From: Clostridium tunisiense TJ
GTDB lineage: Bacteria; Bacillota; Clostridia; Clostridiales; Clostridiaceae
Length of the DNA stretch: 64,000 bases
Assembly: GCF_000300195.1 (NCBI RefSeq)
Contig: NZ_AMQH01000002.1
Coordinates: forward strand, 434,001 to 498,000
Direction of reading: 5' to 3'
The position numbers and the translations under genes were made by a program. Shown here piece by piece: positions 33,093 through 41,835 of the stretch (its first letter is position 1; each line of letters begins with the position of its first letter). The notes beneath the pieces are model-generated. The model ran no database searches, was not told the DNA's origin, and saw only the letters and a program-made list of their open reading frames with translations.

Positions 33093-36000
33093 TTATTGTT
33101 TTTCTACAGCAAGATTTAAAGTTTCGCCATTGATTTTTACTTCTGTGTAAGCAGCTTCTGCTCCATATACAGTTTCAATAGCTAGAGTATCCTTCATGAT
33201 AGTTTCTTCAAACTTCTTAATTACAGCTTCTAGCATTTCATTGCCTGTTACATAGATTTTTATCTTATCTGCAACTTCAAAGCCGCTCTCTTTTCTCATG
33301 TTTTGAATCTTGCTTAGGATTTCCCTTACATGGCCTTCTTCTTTTAGCTCTTCAGAGATGTGAGTATCTAGTACTACTCCCATTTCACCTTCTCCAGCAA
33401 AGGCAAAACCTTCAAGTCCTTGCATTGTTACAAGTAGGTTTTCTTTATTTAAATCTATTTCTGTACCATCTACATTAATAGTTACAACCTTGCCGTTATT
33501 GATGTTTTGAGCAAGTTCCATTTGGTTCATTGATCCTATTGCTTTTCTGATGCCTGGTATCATCTTACCATAAGCTTTTCCTAGTACTGGTAGATTTGGC
33601 TTGATTTCAAAGTTAACATACTTAGAAAGGTCTGCACCAAGTTCTACTGCTTTAATGTTAAGCTCATCTTTAACGATGTCTCCATAGTACTCTGGAAGCT
33701 CACTCACAGATACAAGCATTTTTGATAGCGGCTGTCTGTTTTTGATGTTAGCAGCATTTCTTGCACCTCTACCAAGTTTAACTATTCTGTAAGCCTTATC
33801 CATTTCCTCTTCTAAAGTCTTATCAACCTCAGTTTCGCTGTATTCTGGCCACATGCATAGGTGAATACTTTCTGGTGCATTTTTATCAAAAGCAACTACT
33901 AGGTTTTGGTAAAGCTCTTCTGTGATAAATGGTATGAATGGAGATGCAACTCTTGAGAAAGTTACAAGCACTCTGTATAGAGTCATATATGCTCCAATCT
34001 TATCTTCAGTTAGCTCTTCTACCCAGTATCTTGATCTATTTCTTCTTACATACCAGTTTGAAAGCTCATCTACGAAGTCCTCAAGTTCTTTAGCACCTTG
34101 AGTTATTCTGTAGTTTTCTAGATGCTCATCTATATTCTTAACCAAAGTGTTAAGCTTAGACATCATCCACTTATCCATTACATTTTCTGATTTAAAGTTT
34201 TCATACTTCATTGGATCAAAGTTATCTAAATCTGCATATAGCACATAGAAGGAATAAACATTCCATAGAGTTCCTATGAACTTTCTTTGTGCTTCTATAA
34301 CTGCATCCTCATAGAATCTTGATGGAAGCCATGGTGCTGAAGCAGTATAGAAATACCATCTTAAAGCATCTGCTCCTTCATTATCTAAAACTGTAAATGG
34401 AGATAATACATTTCCTTTGTGTTTAGACATTTTTAAACCGTCTTTATCAAGAACGTGTCCAAGTACTATACAGTTTTCAAATGGATTCTTTTCAAATACA
34501 GTTGTTGATATTGCAAGTAAGGTATAGAACCATCCTCTTGTTTGGTCCACAGCTTCTGATATAAATTGAGCTGGGAAGTTTGCTTCGAATAGCTCTTTAT
34601 TTTCAAATGGATAGTGATATTGTGCAAATGGCATTGAACCTGAGTCAAACCAGCAGTCAATAACCTCGTCTACCCTTGTCATTTCCTTTGAACAATGTGG
34701 GCAAGTTAAGTGCACATTATCGATATATGGTTTGTGAAGTTCTATTCCTTCTGGAACATTGATACCTTTTTTATGAAGTTCTTCAATGCTACCTATCATT
34801 TCTCTGTGACCACATTCACATTCCCAAATTGGAAGTGGAGTTCCCCAATATCTATTTCTTGAAATACCCCAGTCGATAACTCCTTCTAAGAATTTACCCA
34901 TTCTTCCTGTTCTAACGTTATCTGGCATCCAGTTGATCTTATCGTTGTTTTGTAGAAGCTCATCTCTTACTGAGCTCATTCTTACAAACCAGCTCTCCCT
35001 TGGATAGTAAAGAAGTGGTGTGTCGCATCTCCAACAGTGTGGATATGAGTGTAGGAATTTTTCACTCTTATAAAGAATATTATTTTCTTTCATGAAAGCT
35101 ATGATTTTCTCATCAGCTTTCTTAACGAAAATTCCTGACCATGGCTCTACAGCTGGCACGAATTTACCTTCTGCATCAACTAAGTTTATCATTGGAAGGT
35201 TATATAATTTACCTATTTGATTATCTTCATCTCCGTATGCAGGTGCAATGTGAACTATACCAGTACCATCTGATAAAGTTACATAATCACCATGAACTAC
35301 ATAGAAAGCCTTTTCTTCTGGAGTTTCAAACTTGAACATTTGCTCATATTCTTTTCCAAGAAGTTCTTCACCTTTAAACTCAGTTATTACTTCATACTCT
35401 CCGTTAAGCTTATTTAAAAGTTGTCTTGAAAGAATTAAAGTTTCACCCTCATGCAGAACTTCTACATAATCATATTTTTTATTCACAGCTAGTGCTACGT
35501 TGCTTGGAAGTGTCCAAGGAGTTGTTGTCCAAACTAGTATATATTTATCTTCATTTTTAAGTTTAAACTTAACGTAAACTGAGCTATCCTTAACATCTTT
35601 ATAACCTTGACCAACCTCATGAGAAGATAAGGTAGTTCCACATCTTGGGCAATAAGGCATTACCTTATGACCCTTGTAGATTAATTCTTTATTCCACATT
35701 TGCTTAAGTGCCCACCATACTGATTCAATATAATCATTATGATAAGTTACATATGGATTATCCATGTCTATCCAATAACCAACTCTTTCAGACATCTCTC
35801 TCCACATTTCAACGTAAGAGAAAACACTGTCTTTACACTCTCTAACGAATTTCTCTACCCCGTATTTTTCTATTTCTGGCTTACCAGAAATTCCAAGTTT
35901 CTTTTCTATTTCAAGCTCTACTGGAAGTCCATGAGTGTCCCATCCAGCTTTTCTTAAAACCTTATAACCCTTCATCACCTTATATCTTGGGATTATATCC

Positions 36001-36194
36001 TTCATAACCCTTGTTATAACGTGTCCTATATGAGGCTTACCATTTGCTGTTGGAGGACCGTCATAAAAAGTAAAGTATTCACCATCTTCGTTTAAATCGA
36101 AGTTCTTCTTTATAATGTCTTTTTCTGCCCAAAGTTTTAATATATCATTTTCCATGTCCATAAAACTCTTGGTTGAATCAATTTTTTTATACAT
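33093..36194 (-). CDS. ileS: Isoleucyl-tRNA synthetase
   Basis: A 1033-residue class I synthetase that charges tRNA-Ile. It has the HIGH motif in [15 protein letters not shown], the [15 protein letters not shown] segment, the large CP1 editing insert, KMSKHKGNV as KMSKS equivalent, and Cys-rich zinc sites ([19 protein letters not shown] and CPHCSKE). The sequence type and length fit the clostridial, eukaryote-like IleRS class; members of that class are often less sensitive to mupirocin, which is not tested here. ATG at 36194 with AAGGAG. Expression is controlled by a T-box leader with a consensus promoter. The T-box terminator and the start codon are separated by about 470 bases that contain a 180-bp inverted-repeat element. 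Confidence 0.97.
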   Translation of the reverse strand: MYKKIDSTKSFMDMENDILKLWAEKDIIKKNFDLNEDGEYFTFYDGPPTANGKPHIGHVITRVMKDIIPRYKVMKGYKVLRKAGWDTHGLPVELEIEKKLGISGKPEIEKYGVEKFVRECKDSVFSYVEMWREMSERVGYWIDMDNPYVTYHNDYIESVWWALKQMWNKELIYKGHKVMPYCPRCGTTLSSHEVGQGYKDVKDSSVYVKFKLKNEDKYILVWTTTPWTLPSNVALAVNKKYDYVEVLHEGETLILSRQLLNKLNGEYEVITEFKGEELLGKEYEQMFKFETPEEKAFYVVHGDYVTLSDGTGIVHIAPAYGDEDNQIGKLYNLPMINLVDAEGKFVPAVEPWSGIFVKKADEKIIAFMKENNILYKSEKFLHSYPHCWRCDTPLLYYPRESWFVRMSSVRDELLQNNDKINWMPDNVRTGRMGKFLEGVIDWGISRNRYWGTPLPIWECECGHREMIGSIEELHKKGINVPEGIELHKPYIDNVHLTCPHCSKEMTRVDEVIDCWFDSGSMPFAQYHYPFENKELFEANFPAQFISEAVDQTRGWFYTLLAISTTVFEKNPFENCIVLGHVLDKDGLKMSKHKGNVLSPFTVLDNEGADALRWYFYTASAPWLPSRFYEDAVIEAQRKFIGTLWNVYSFYVLYADLDNFDPMKYENFKSENVMDKWMMSKLNTLVKNIDEHLENYRITQGAKELEDFVDELSNWYVRRNRSRYWVEELTEDKIGAYMTLYRVLVTFSRVASPFIPFITEELYQNLVVAFDKNAPESIHLCMWPEYSETEVDKTLEEEMDKAYRIVKLGRGARNAANIKNRQPLSKMLVSVSELPEYYGDIVKDELNIKAVELGADLSKYVNFEIKPNLPVLGKAYGKMIPGIRKAIGSMNQMELAQNINNGKVVTINVDGTEIDLNKENLLVTMQGLEGFAFAGEGEMGVVLDTHISEELKEEGHVREILSKIQNMRKESGFEVADKIKIYVTGNEMLEAVIKKFEETIMKDTLAIETVYGAEAAYTEVKINGETLNLAVEKQ

Positions 36195-36262
36195 AATATT
36201 GCTCCTTTCTTATTGGTGTTATTTTCTATTATCTAAGTGCTAATAATTTGCCAATTGTGACT

Positions 36263-36442
36263 TAAGGTATTTGAAAATAAATAACAAGTCAAAGATGTGA
36301 AGGATATTTTGAGTTCACAAGCAAGTTTGTGCTGACAAGGAAACAGGTTCCGCAGATAGTAGCGCTATCTAAGGGTTCTGTTGACGCAGTATAACTAAAA
36401 ATAGACAAACATACTGACTTATTTATTTTTTGAAAATGCCTA
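36263..36442. repeat. Inverted-repeat element, family R1 (180 bp copy, MITE-like)
   Basis: Begins TTAAGGTATTTGAAAATAAA and ends TTATTTTTTGAAAATGCCTAA; the ends are imperfect inverted repeats of about 28 bases. The centre holds a GATAG/CTATC hairpin and a GGAAACAGGTTCC dyad. It matches the copy at 57886-58048 (opposite orientation in the window) over almost its whole length, apart from an extra 15-20 bases near 36315-36335. It lies between the T-box terminator and the ileS start. No open frame. Confidence 0.75.
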
Positions 36443-36668
36443 ATTTAATGATTAACTATGAACCTAAGATTTATACAATTGATTCTGTATGCACTTACAA
36501 AGAATTTCTTATTGATTATGTAGCACTTAAAACTGTTAGTTGTTATAGCAAAAGAAATCTCTAGAGAAATAGTACAATTCTCCCAGGCAAGGCCACAGCA
36601 GAAAGGTTGCTTTCTCAAACACCAATGTAAAAACATTAGCAAGCATCATAATTTGATGCAAAATAAAA

Positions 36669-36934
36669 AACTTCGTCCTAAAATAGGACGAAGTTGAATT
36701 CGCTATACCACCTATAGTGTTAATGTATAATTTCAAGTACTAACATACTCTATTCTTTAACGCAGAATTACGGATAGACTTACTATTTTCAGCCTTCAGC
36801 TCCTAGGTGATTTTCCTTTAAACTTCGCTATGGAGTCACACCAAACCTCCACTCTCTGTAAACTACTTTTAAAGTACTTTTCCTACTCTTAGCTATTAGT
36901 TTTATAAAAACAAATTTGTTATTTAAACTTTGTT
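36669..36934 (-). promoter_or_regulatory. T-box riboswitch (tRNA-Ile sensing) upstream of ileS
   Basis: Read on the minus strand, the leader begins with AGTAGGAAAAGTA-type elements and the AGAGAG stem I motif near 36860-36855. It passes through CCTAGGAGCTGAAGGCTGAAAATA, reaches the T-box AGGTGGTATAGCG (36714-36702), and ends in a terminator whose stem CTTCGTCCTA/TAGGACGAAG precedes TTTTTTATTTT (36669-36695). Uncharged tRNA-Ile is expected to pair with the T-box bulge and allow read-through. Two Ile codons (ATA after CTGAAA, ATC a little later) are possible specifiers and I cannot choose between them by eye. Confidence 0.9.
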
Positions 36935-36940
36935 TCTATC

Positions 36941-36969
36941 ATTATATTACACCCTTGGTTTTTTGTCAA
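36941..36969 (-). promoter_or_regulatory. Consensus SigA promoter of the ileS T-box transcript
   Basis: Minus strand TTGACA (36969-36964), exactly 17 bases, TATAAT (36946-36941). All twelve hexamer positions match consensus. Transcription should start near 36934, just upstream of the T-box stem I. The remainder of 36970-37301 is AT-rich with no other feature seen. Confidence 0.9.
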
Positions 36970-37301
36970 AGAAATTTTCACTATTTTCAAAGAATATAAG
37001 TACCTCTACTCAGTAACTTTTATTAAGATAAATTTACAATATTATTACTACTTTGTAACTTTTAAACAGCTCCTCATTATCTATTGAATATTTCTTTCAT
37101 ATTAATCCATAATCTAAATATACAATTACTTTAAATCCAATACTCAGGTTAACCCCTCGTTGATTTTTCAAAACTTTTTAAGAGAATAAAATCATATTAA
37201 CTTTAATCTTGAAAAACTATACTTAAGAACTATTGGACTAAAACTCAGTGACCTTCACTAAGAACTTACTTTAATTAATATAAAAGATTGGAGAGATACT
37301 T

Positions 37302-37937
37302 ATGAAAATTACTTGGCTTGGTCATGCTTCATTTTTACTAGAGGACTTTAAGGAAAGAAGGCTTTTAACAGACCCCTTCGATGAAACGGTGGGCTATTCA
37401 CTGTATAAAGGTTCTGCTGATGTTATAACCATAAGTCACCAGCACTTCGACCACAACAATGTTCAACACATAAATCCTGGCTCAAAGGTCATTGATAAAG
37501 TTGGCTTTTTTAATGAATGTGATATTACCATTCAAGGAATTCCTTCTTATCACGATAAATATAAGGGAGCAAAGCGTGGAGAAAACATAATCTTCATTAT
37601 AGAAATGGAAGGTTATAAGTTTTGCCACTTAGGAGACCTAGGCCATCTACTTGATCAAAAGGATATTGATTTAATAGGTACTGTTGACGTACTTTTTATA
37701 CCTGTTGGCGGAAACTATACTATAAATGGTGAAGAGGCTGCAAAAATAGCTAAACAAATTCAAAGCAAAATAGTTATTCCTATGCATTATAAAACTCCTC
37801 AATTAAGCTTTGACTTAGACGGTGTGGAAACCTTTTTAACCTTTATGAAAAATGGTGAAAAAGTTAGTGGAAATTCCTTGGAGATTAATGATGAAATATT
37901 AGGAGAAAATACTGTAAAAATTTTTACTTTAAACTAA
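37302..37937 (+). CDS. Metallo-beta-lactamase-fold hydrolase (UPF0173/UlaG-like)
   Basis: A 211-residue protein of the metallo-beta-lactamase superfamily, type 3 group. The start MKITWLGHASFLLE is typical. Metal ligands appear in ISHQHFDHNN (HxHxDH), HLGDLGHLL and PMHYKT. The protein is short and cytoplasmic with no signal peptide. Characterised relatives include L-ascorbate-6-phosphate lactonase and several metal-dependent hydrolases of unknown substrate, so only the hydrolase fold is safe. ATG at 37302 follows GGAGAG. First gene on the plus strand after the ileS region; no operon partner. Confidence 0.85.
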   Translation: MKITWLGHASFLLEDFKERRLLTDPFDETVGYSLYKGSADVITISHQHFDHNNVQHINPGSKVIDKVGFFNECDITIQGIPSYHDKYKGAKRGENIIFIIEMEGYKFCHLGDLGHLLDQKDIDLIGTVDVLFIPVGGNYTINGEEAAKIAKQIQSKIVIPMHYKTPQLSFDLDGVETFLTFMKNGEKVSGNSLEINDEILGENTVKIFTLN

Positions 37938-38052
37938 CTTATGGTAATTTTTTAGGATTATTTGGATTAATTTATTGTTATATGGAATTTTTTCCATTAT
38001 AATTTAAGTAATGCAATTTATATTGTTAGTTTTGGGAGTGGGGGGTAAAGAA

Positions 38053-39507
38053 TTGAAAAGTAAACATCTTAAATGTCTATGTGCAGTAACCTTTGCTGTA
38101 GGCATATCACTTAAATTGAATACTGGTGTTGCAGTTGCAAACCCAAATGTAAATAATGAGTCAACTTCTCTTAAAGCTAGTAGTGGTGTTGTTACTGCTG
38201 ATGCACTGAATGTTAGGTCTTCTGCAAATACATCATCTACAATACTTGGGAAGTTATATAAGGGTAATACTGTAACTATCGTTGATACTGTAAATGGTTG
38301 GCATAAAATCAATTTTAATAATAGAACAGGCTGGATACACGGAGAGTTTGTACAAACTGCAAAACCTGCAGAAACTTCTTCTAGTAAAGTTGGTACTGTA
38401 AACGCCACATCTTTAAATGTAAGAAACGGAGCTGGAACCACCTTTGGTGTTTTAGGATCCTTAAAACAAAATACTAAAATAGACATACTAGAAGCTACTA
38501 ATGGTTGGTTTAAAATTAGTTATAACGGTTCTACGGGGTATGTAAGTCAAGATTATGTAACACTTGGCTCTGGTAGTAGTGATTCTTCTAGACCAAGTCG
38601 CGGAGATAGTGGCACTACTTCTCCTGTGCAAAAGTCTGGGATAGTTAATGTTTCAGCCCTTAATTTAAGGACTGGCCCTGGAACTAATTATGGTATTATT
38701 AAGTCTTTACATTCAGGTAATAAACTAGAGCTTTTAGAAGAAGTTAATGGTTGGTATAAGATAAACTATAGTGGAAGCACCGGATATGTATCTAAGGAAT
38801 TTGTTACTATAGATAGTAACACTGAAGCTCCAACACCACCGCCTTCTAATGTAGAGGAACCTACTACGGCTCCAGTAGTTCAAGGTAAAGTTGCCATAAT
38901 TTCAGCAGATGTCTTAAATGTGAGAAGTGGTGCAGGAACAAATTATAGTAAAATTGAAGTAGCTAGATATGGAAATAAGTTCCCTATCCTTGCTCACTCA
39001 AGTGGTTGGTATAAAATATCCATTAATAATAAGGAAGGTTGGGTCCATGGAGATTACATCAAAGTAACTAATGCTACGGATGTTAGCACTCCATTAGTAA
39101 GAGAAACCCCTGCTATTGAAAGCAGATACTCCGGTGAGGACATTGTGGCTGAAGCTGAAAAGTATTTAGGCGTTCCTTATCTTTGGGGTGGTTTTACTCC
39201 TATGGGATTTGATTGTTCAGGACTTACTCAATACGTATACAGAAAGCTTGGAGTTCAAATTGAAAGAACAAGCTATTATCAAGTTCATCAAGGGATTACT
39301 GTAAGTAAAGAGGATCTTAAACCTGGAGACTTATTATTTTTCACTACTGATGATTCTAGGCCTGATTCAGTTTCCCATGTAGCTATTTACAAAGGAAATG
39401 ATTTATTTATTCAAGCACCTAAACCTGGAGATGTAGTGAGAGTTTCCAACCTAAACTCTGCGTATTATAGAAACACCTACTATACAGCTAAGCGTATTAT
39501 TAAATAA
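38053..39507 (+). CDS. Secreted NlpC/P60 endopeptidase with four bacterial SH3 domains
   Basis: A 484-residue exported cell-wall hydrolase. The signal peptide (KSKHLKCLCAVTFAVGISLKLNTGVAVA) is followed by four SH3_3 repeats (each with LNVRSS/LNVRNG/LNLRTG/LNVRSG, then NGWxKIxxxxxxGWVxxxYV) joined by Ser/Pro/Thr linkers, and a C-terminal NlpC/P60 domain from about residue 365. Catalytic residues are Cys in GFDCSGLTQYV, His in SVSHVAIYKG and a later polar residue. It should cut peptidoglycan stem peptides. I chose TTG at 38053 because GGGGGT stands before it and the signal peptide then begins correctly. The ATG at 38011 has no ribosome site and would add 14 hydrophobic residues. Single gene. 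Confidence 0.9.
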   Translation: MKSKHLKCLCAVTFAVGISLKLNTGVAVANPNVNNESTSLKASSGVVTADALNVRSSANTSSTILGKLYKGNTVTIVDTVNGWHKINFNNRTGWIHGEFVQTAKPAETSSSKVGTVNATSLNVRNGAGTTFGVLGSLKQNTKIDILEATNGWFKISYNGSTGYVSQDYVTLGSGSSDSSRPSRGDSGTTSPVQKSGIVNVSALNLRTGPGTNYGIIKSLHSGNKLELLEEVNGWYKINYSGSTGYVSKEFVTIDSNTEAPTPPPSNVEEPTTAPVVQGKVAIISADVLNVRSGAGTNYSKIEVARYGNKFPILAHSSGWYKISINNKEGWVHGDYIKVTNATDVSTPLVRETPAIESRYSGEDIVAEAEKYLGVPYLWGGFTPMGFDCSGLTQYVYRKLGVQIERTSYYQVHQGITVSKEDLKPGDLLFFTTDDSRPDSVSHVAIYKGNDLFIQAPKPGDVVRVSNLNSAYYRNTYYTAKRIIK

Positions 39508-39580
39508 CGGACAAGCCTTTTCACCGGACTGTCCATACTAATAATTTATAATTAACTAAGTTATTTAATTTAAAATAGCG

Positions 39581-39626
39581 AAATATTTAGGTGTTATTGA
39601 AATATTTCATAACACCTAAAATATTT
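39581..39626 (+). promoter_or_regulatory. Strong hairpin in the cold-shock gene leader (5' element)
   Basis: AAATATTTAGGTGTTAT (39581-39597) pairs with ATAACACCTAAAATATTT with a single bulged base and an 11-base loop that is itself self-complementary (GAAATATTTC). No T-run follows, so it is more likely a leader structure than a terminator of the NlpC/P60 gene. Confidence 0.55.
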
Positions 39627-39638
39627 GAGTATAAAAAT

Positions 39639-39675
39639 AACCTTAATTGATAAGAATATAATTATAATTAAGGTT
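39639..39675 (+). promoter_or_regulatory. Second hairpin in the cold-shock gene leader
   Basis: AACCTTAATT (39639-39648) is the exact complement of AATTAAGGTT (39666-39675). It stands about 57 bases before the cold-shock start codon. Cold-shock mRNAs are known for long, temperature-sensitive leaders; here that role is inference. Confidence 0.55.
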
Positions 39676-39731
39676 AACCAAATATGAAAAATTGATTTTT
39701 CGCTTTATTTTTTTATTCAGGAGGAAGTTAA

Positions 39732-39932
39732 ATGAAAACAGGTACAGTTAAATGGTTTAATGCAGAAAAAGGATTTGGATTTTTATCTGTTGAAGGTGAA
39801 GAAGATGTATTCGTACATTTCTCCGCTATATCAGGTGATGGCTACAAATCTTTAGAAGAAGGTCAAAGAGTTCAATTTGACGTAGTTGATGGTGCTAGAG
39901 GTCCTCAAGCATCTAACGTTTCTAAAATTTAA
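39732..39932 (+). CDS. Cold-shock protein (CspA family)
   Basis: A 66-residue single cold-shock domain: [20 protein letters not shown] contains RNP1 (KGFGF) and [10 protein letters not shown] contains RNP2 (VFVHF). It binds single-stranded RNA/DNA and acts as an RNA chaperone in the cytoplasm. The length is standard. AGGAGG lies seven bases upstream of the ATG at 39732. The leader has two strong hairpins at 39581-39626 and 39639-39675, and the gene ends with a terminator at 39948-39975. Paralogues are usual in clostridia, so I give no individual gene symbol. Confidence 0.96.
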   Translation: MKTGTVKWFNAEKGFGFLSVEGEEDVFVHFSAISGDGYKSLEEGQRVQFDVVDGARGPQASNVSKI

Positions 39933-39947
39933 TAATCAAAAAATATT

Positions 39948-39976
39948 ACACCTTTCAATTCGAAAGGTGTTTTATA
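39948..39976. terminator. Terminator after the cold-shock gene
   Basis: ACACCTTTC (39948-39956), loop AATT, CGAAAGGTGT, then TTTTAT on the plus strand. On the minus strand an AATATTTTTT tract follows, so it may also stop the converging GGDEF transcript. Confidence 0.8.
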
Positions 39977-39989
39977 CATTTTTTCATTC

Positions 39990-40017
39990 TAAAATCTTCT
40001 TAGGAAGATTTTTTTCT
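39990..40017 (+). terminator. Second plus-strand terminator overlapping the end of the converging GGDEF gene
   Basis: AAATCTTC (39992-39999), loop TTAG, GAAGATTT, then TTTTTC. The loop contains the stop codon of the minus-strand gene ending at 40000. Confidence 0.65.
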
Positions 40018-41118
40018 TTGGCTTTTTTCCCTTTTGTAGTTTTTTACCTCATACATCTTTTCATCTGCTTCATGAATTAATTCTTCTAAATTTCTACTAG
40101 AGTCAGTTACTTCTATGATTCCATAGCTAAAATCCAAATTTATATCTCCTATGGTTTCATGACTATAGACTTCCCTAACCTCTTCAATGACCTTAATAGC
40201 ATTCTTTTCATCTCCATGAGGAATAAAAACTATAAACTCGTCTCCCGCCATTCTTCCATATATGTAAGAAGAAGAATTCATTTTCTTTTGTAATATGTTT
40301 GATATTAATACCAAGGCTTTATCTCCTGATTTATGCCCATAGGCATCATTGATTCTCTTGAAATTATCTAAATCAATAAATATTAATGTAGACTTTTTAC
40401 ATTTATTTTTTGACATTTCTAAGTGGTAACTTAAAAGATATTCTAGGTATCTTCTATTGTAGAGCCCTGTAAGTGCATCATAATTGGCCTGGTATCTTAA
40501 ATCATCCTGCATTAAGAATACCCTTAACACTAGTTTAAGTTCATTAATTATATATTTTAAGTATTTTATATCATCTTCTGAAAAAATAGCACCCTTTTCA
40601 GTACTATCTAAATTAATTACACCAATAACTCTGTCATTTATAGAAATTGGACAACTTAAAGTACAGCAAATATCTAGGGACTCTGTATCCTGAAAAATTT
40701 TGTGTTTTTCAAAATTCAGTATGTTCTCATTAAATCTTGCTGGATTTTTTATTACTGCAATACCTTTAAATTGGTTTTTTGCGTATAAAAACACTTCCTC
40801 TTTCATTAACTTAATTTCCTTAAGTTCCTCAGAATATCCTATTAAAGCTTCATAATGAAATAGCTTATCTTTTCCTTCCATTAATATGCTTCCTTTAGAA
40901 GCTTTAGGTAACATATCAATAGCAGCTTTTAGAATAAGTTTGTACACTTGTTCCTTATCTACAGCTTCTATAACCTTTTCTCTTAAGTCATACAATATAT
41001 CTTTTGTATTATTTAAATATGCAATCTTCTTTTTGTGTAACCTCATAGTGATTAATTGTATCCCAATTAGTATAAAACATATTAGTAACAGTATATCCTT
41101 TATACTCACCCAACCCAT
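40000..41118 (-). CDS. GAF-(A)GDEF diguanylate cyclase, membrane-anchored
   Basis: A 372-residue protein: one N-terminal transmembrane helix (about residues 5-25), a GAF-like sensor domain (about 45-200; SKGSILMEG.., CCTLSCPISINDRVIGVINLDS) and a GGDEF domain from NYDALTGLYNRRYLEYLL. The active-site motif is AGDEF (RMAGDEFIVF) rather than GGDEF, a variant that is active in some characterised enzymes. The RxxD inhibitory motif five residues before it is absent, so product feedback is not expected. A Lys/Arg/Ser-rich tail ends the protein. ATG at 41118 has AGAGGTGG five bases upstream; GTG codons above it overlap that site. Signal sensed unknown. Confidence 0.87.
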   Translation of the reverse strand: MGWVSIKDILLLICFILIGIQLITMRLHKKKIAYLNNTKDILYDLREKVIEAVDKEQVYKLILKAAIDMLPKASKGSILMEGKDKLFHYEALIGYSEELKEIKLMKEEVFLYAKNQFKGIAVIKNPARFNENILNFEKHKIFQDTESLDICCTLSCPISINDRVIGVINLDSTEKGAIFSEDDIKYLKYIINELKLVLRVFLMQDDLRYQANYDALTGLYNRRYLEYLLSYHLEMSKNKCKKSTLIFIDLDNFKRINDAYGHKSGDKALVLISNILQKKMNSSSYIYGRMAGDEFIVFIPHGDEKNAIKVIEEVREVYSHETIGDINLDFSYGIIEVTDSSRNLEELIHEADEKMYEVKNYKREKSQRKKSS

Positions 41119-41328
41119 AAGCACCACCTCTAAAGTCCATTATATCTACTATAATATATACTTTCAATTAAATTTCCTATTTATTTAGAATAAATATGCT
41201 TTCCTAAAGGAAAAATAACTTAAATAGGTTACTTTTTTTAATTTTACTCTAAATCAAAAATTCTATTAAAATAAGACCATTTTTTTCATGTGAGAAGTAA
41301 CCTATATTTTTTATTATGGAGGAATATT

Positions 41329-41508
41329 ATGTTAGGTAAAATAATTGATATTAATAATACTGATGCCTTTGTAGAACTCATAGATGGAACAACTATGGAT
41401 GTGTCCATTAATCGGCTTCCTTCAAATTCTAGGGTAGGTGATAAGGTAGACATAAACATGACTAAACCCTTAAACATGTTAAATGATAAAATGATAGACT
41501 TTTTTTAA
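41329..41508 (+). CDS. Small DUF3006-like protein
   Basis: A 59-residue protein, MLGKIIDINNTDAFVELIDG and onwards, with alternating beta pattern and LPSNSRVGDKVDI near the middle. The layout (I-I-D-x(5)-A-x-V-E-L-x-D-G, then a short basic segment and G-D-x-V) resembles DUF3006 proteins, a small beta-barrel family common in Firmicutes with no known function. GGAGG lies seven bases before the ATG at 41329; the longer frame to 41290 has no ribosome site. It is transcribed away from the GGDEF gene and upstream of the TPP riboswitch. Cytoplasmic, probably nucleic-acid- or protein-binding at most; no function claimed. Confidence 0.75.
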   Translation: MLGKIIDINNTDAFVELIDGTTMDVSINRLPSNSRVGDKVDINMTKPLNMLNDKMIDFF

Positions 41509-41597
41509 GTGCCGAATAATTTTTTTCATCATTCTTTTAAATCTTATGCTTATTATAGAAAGCCTGTTGGAAAATTAAGTAAAATTTTATGGAATCA

Positions 41598-41626
41598 TTG
41601 CATTACTCACCTGAATATATTAAAAT
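41598..41626 (+). promoter_or_regulatory. Candidate promoter of the thiT riboswitch transcript
   Basis: TTGCAT (41598-41603), 17 bases, TAAAAT (41621-41626). Transcription would start near 41633, about 33 bases before the TPP aptamer. A second -35/-10-like pair nearer the aptamer (41637-41666) would truncate the aptamer's first stem and is less likely. Confidence 0.45.
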
Positions 41627-41663
41627 ATAATTGAAGTTGAAATTTATTTTGACTAAATTTAAT

Positions 41664-41758
41664 ATGTGCTAGGGGTGCCGTTGGCTGAGAGATGATTATA
41701 TTCATTAACCCTTTTACCTGATCTGGTTAATACCAGCGTAGGGAAGCGTTTAAGATAA
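41664..41758 (+). promoter_or_regulatory. TPP riboswitch (THI element)
   Basis: The aptamer shows all the conserved blocks in order: GCTAGGGGTGCC, GGCTGAGAGATGA, ACCCTTTTACCTGATCTGGTTAATACCAGCG and TAGGGAAGC. It binds thiamine pyrophosphate. The following hairpin at 41763-41796 is an intrinsic terminator, so high TPP should stop transcription of thiT. Confidence 0.97.
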
Positions 41759-41762
41759 AAAG

Positions 41763-41796
41763 ATTAACCGTATTCCTAGGAATATGGTTTTTTTAG
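41763..41796 (+). terminator. Expression-platform terminator of the TPP riboswitch
   Basis: AACCGTATTCC pairs with GGAATATGGTT (about 41765-41788), followed by TTTTTTTAG. It lies about 40 bases before the thiT start and is the regulated terminator. Confidence 0.9.
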
Positions 41797-41835
41797 TTTA
41801 AACACTCCTATAGCACTAAACTGGGAGGAATTTTT

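Noticed and set aside
36263-36442. Remnant of an insertion sequence with transposase
   Set aside because: The element is under 200 bases in all three copies and contains no transposase fragment, so only a non-autonomous inverted-repeat element can be claimed.
36445-36736. Two small minus-strand frames between the ileS T-box and ileS
   Set aside because: They overlap each other and the T-box terminator, have no ribosome site, and lie in a sequence that fits a leader with an inserted repeat.
38004-38486. 160-codon frame antisense to the SH3/NlpC-P60 gene
   Set aside because: The plus strand encodes a clear signal peptide and SH3 domains here; the antisense frame has no ribosome site or family.
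41286-41477. 63-codon frame antisense to the DUF3006-like gene
   Set aside because: No ribosome site; the opposite strand has GGAGG and a plausible small beta-barrel protein.
41637-41666. Promoter TTGAAA-TAATAT directly in front of the TPP aptamer
   Set aside because: Transcription from it would begin inside the first stem of the aptamer; the pair at 41598-41626 gives a full-length leader.
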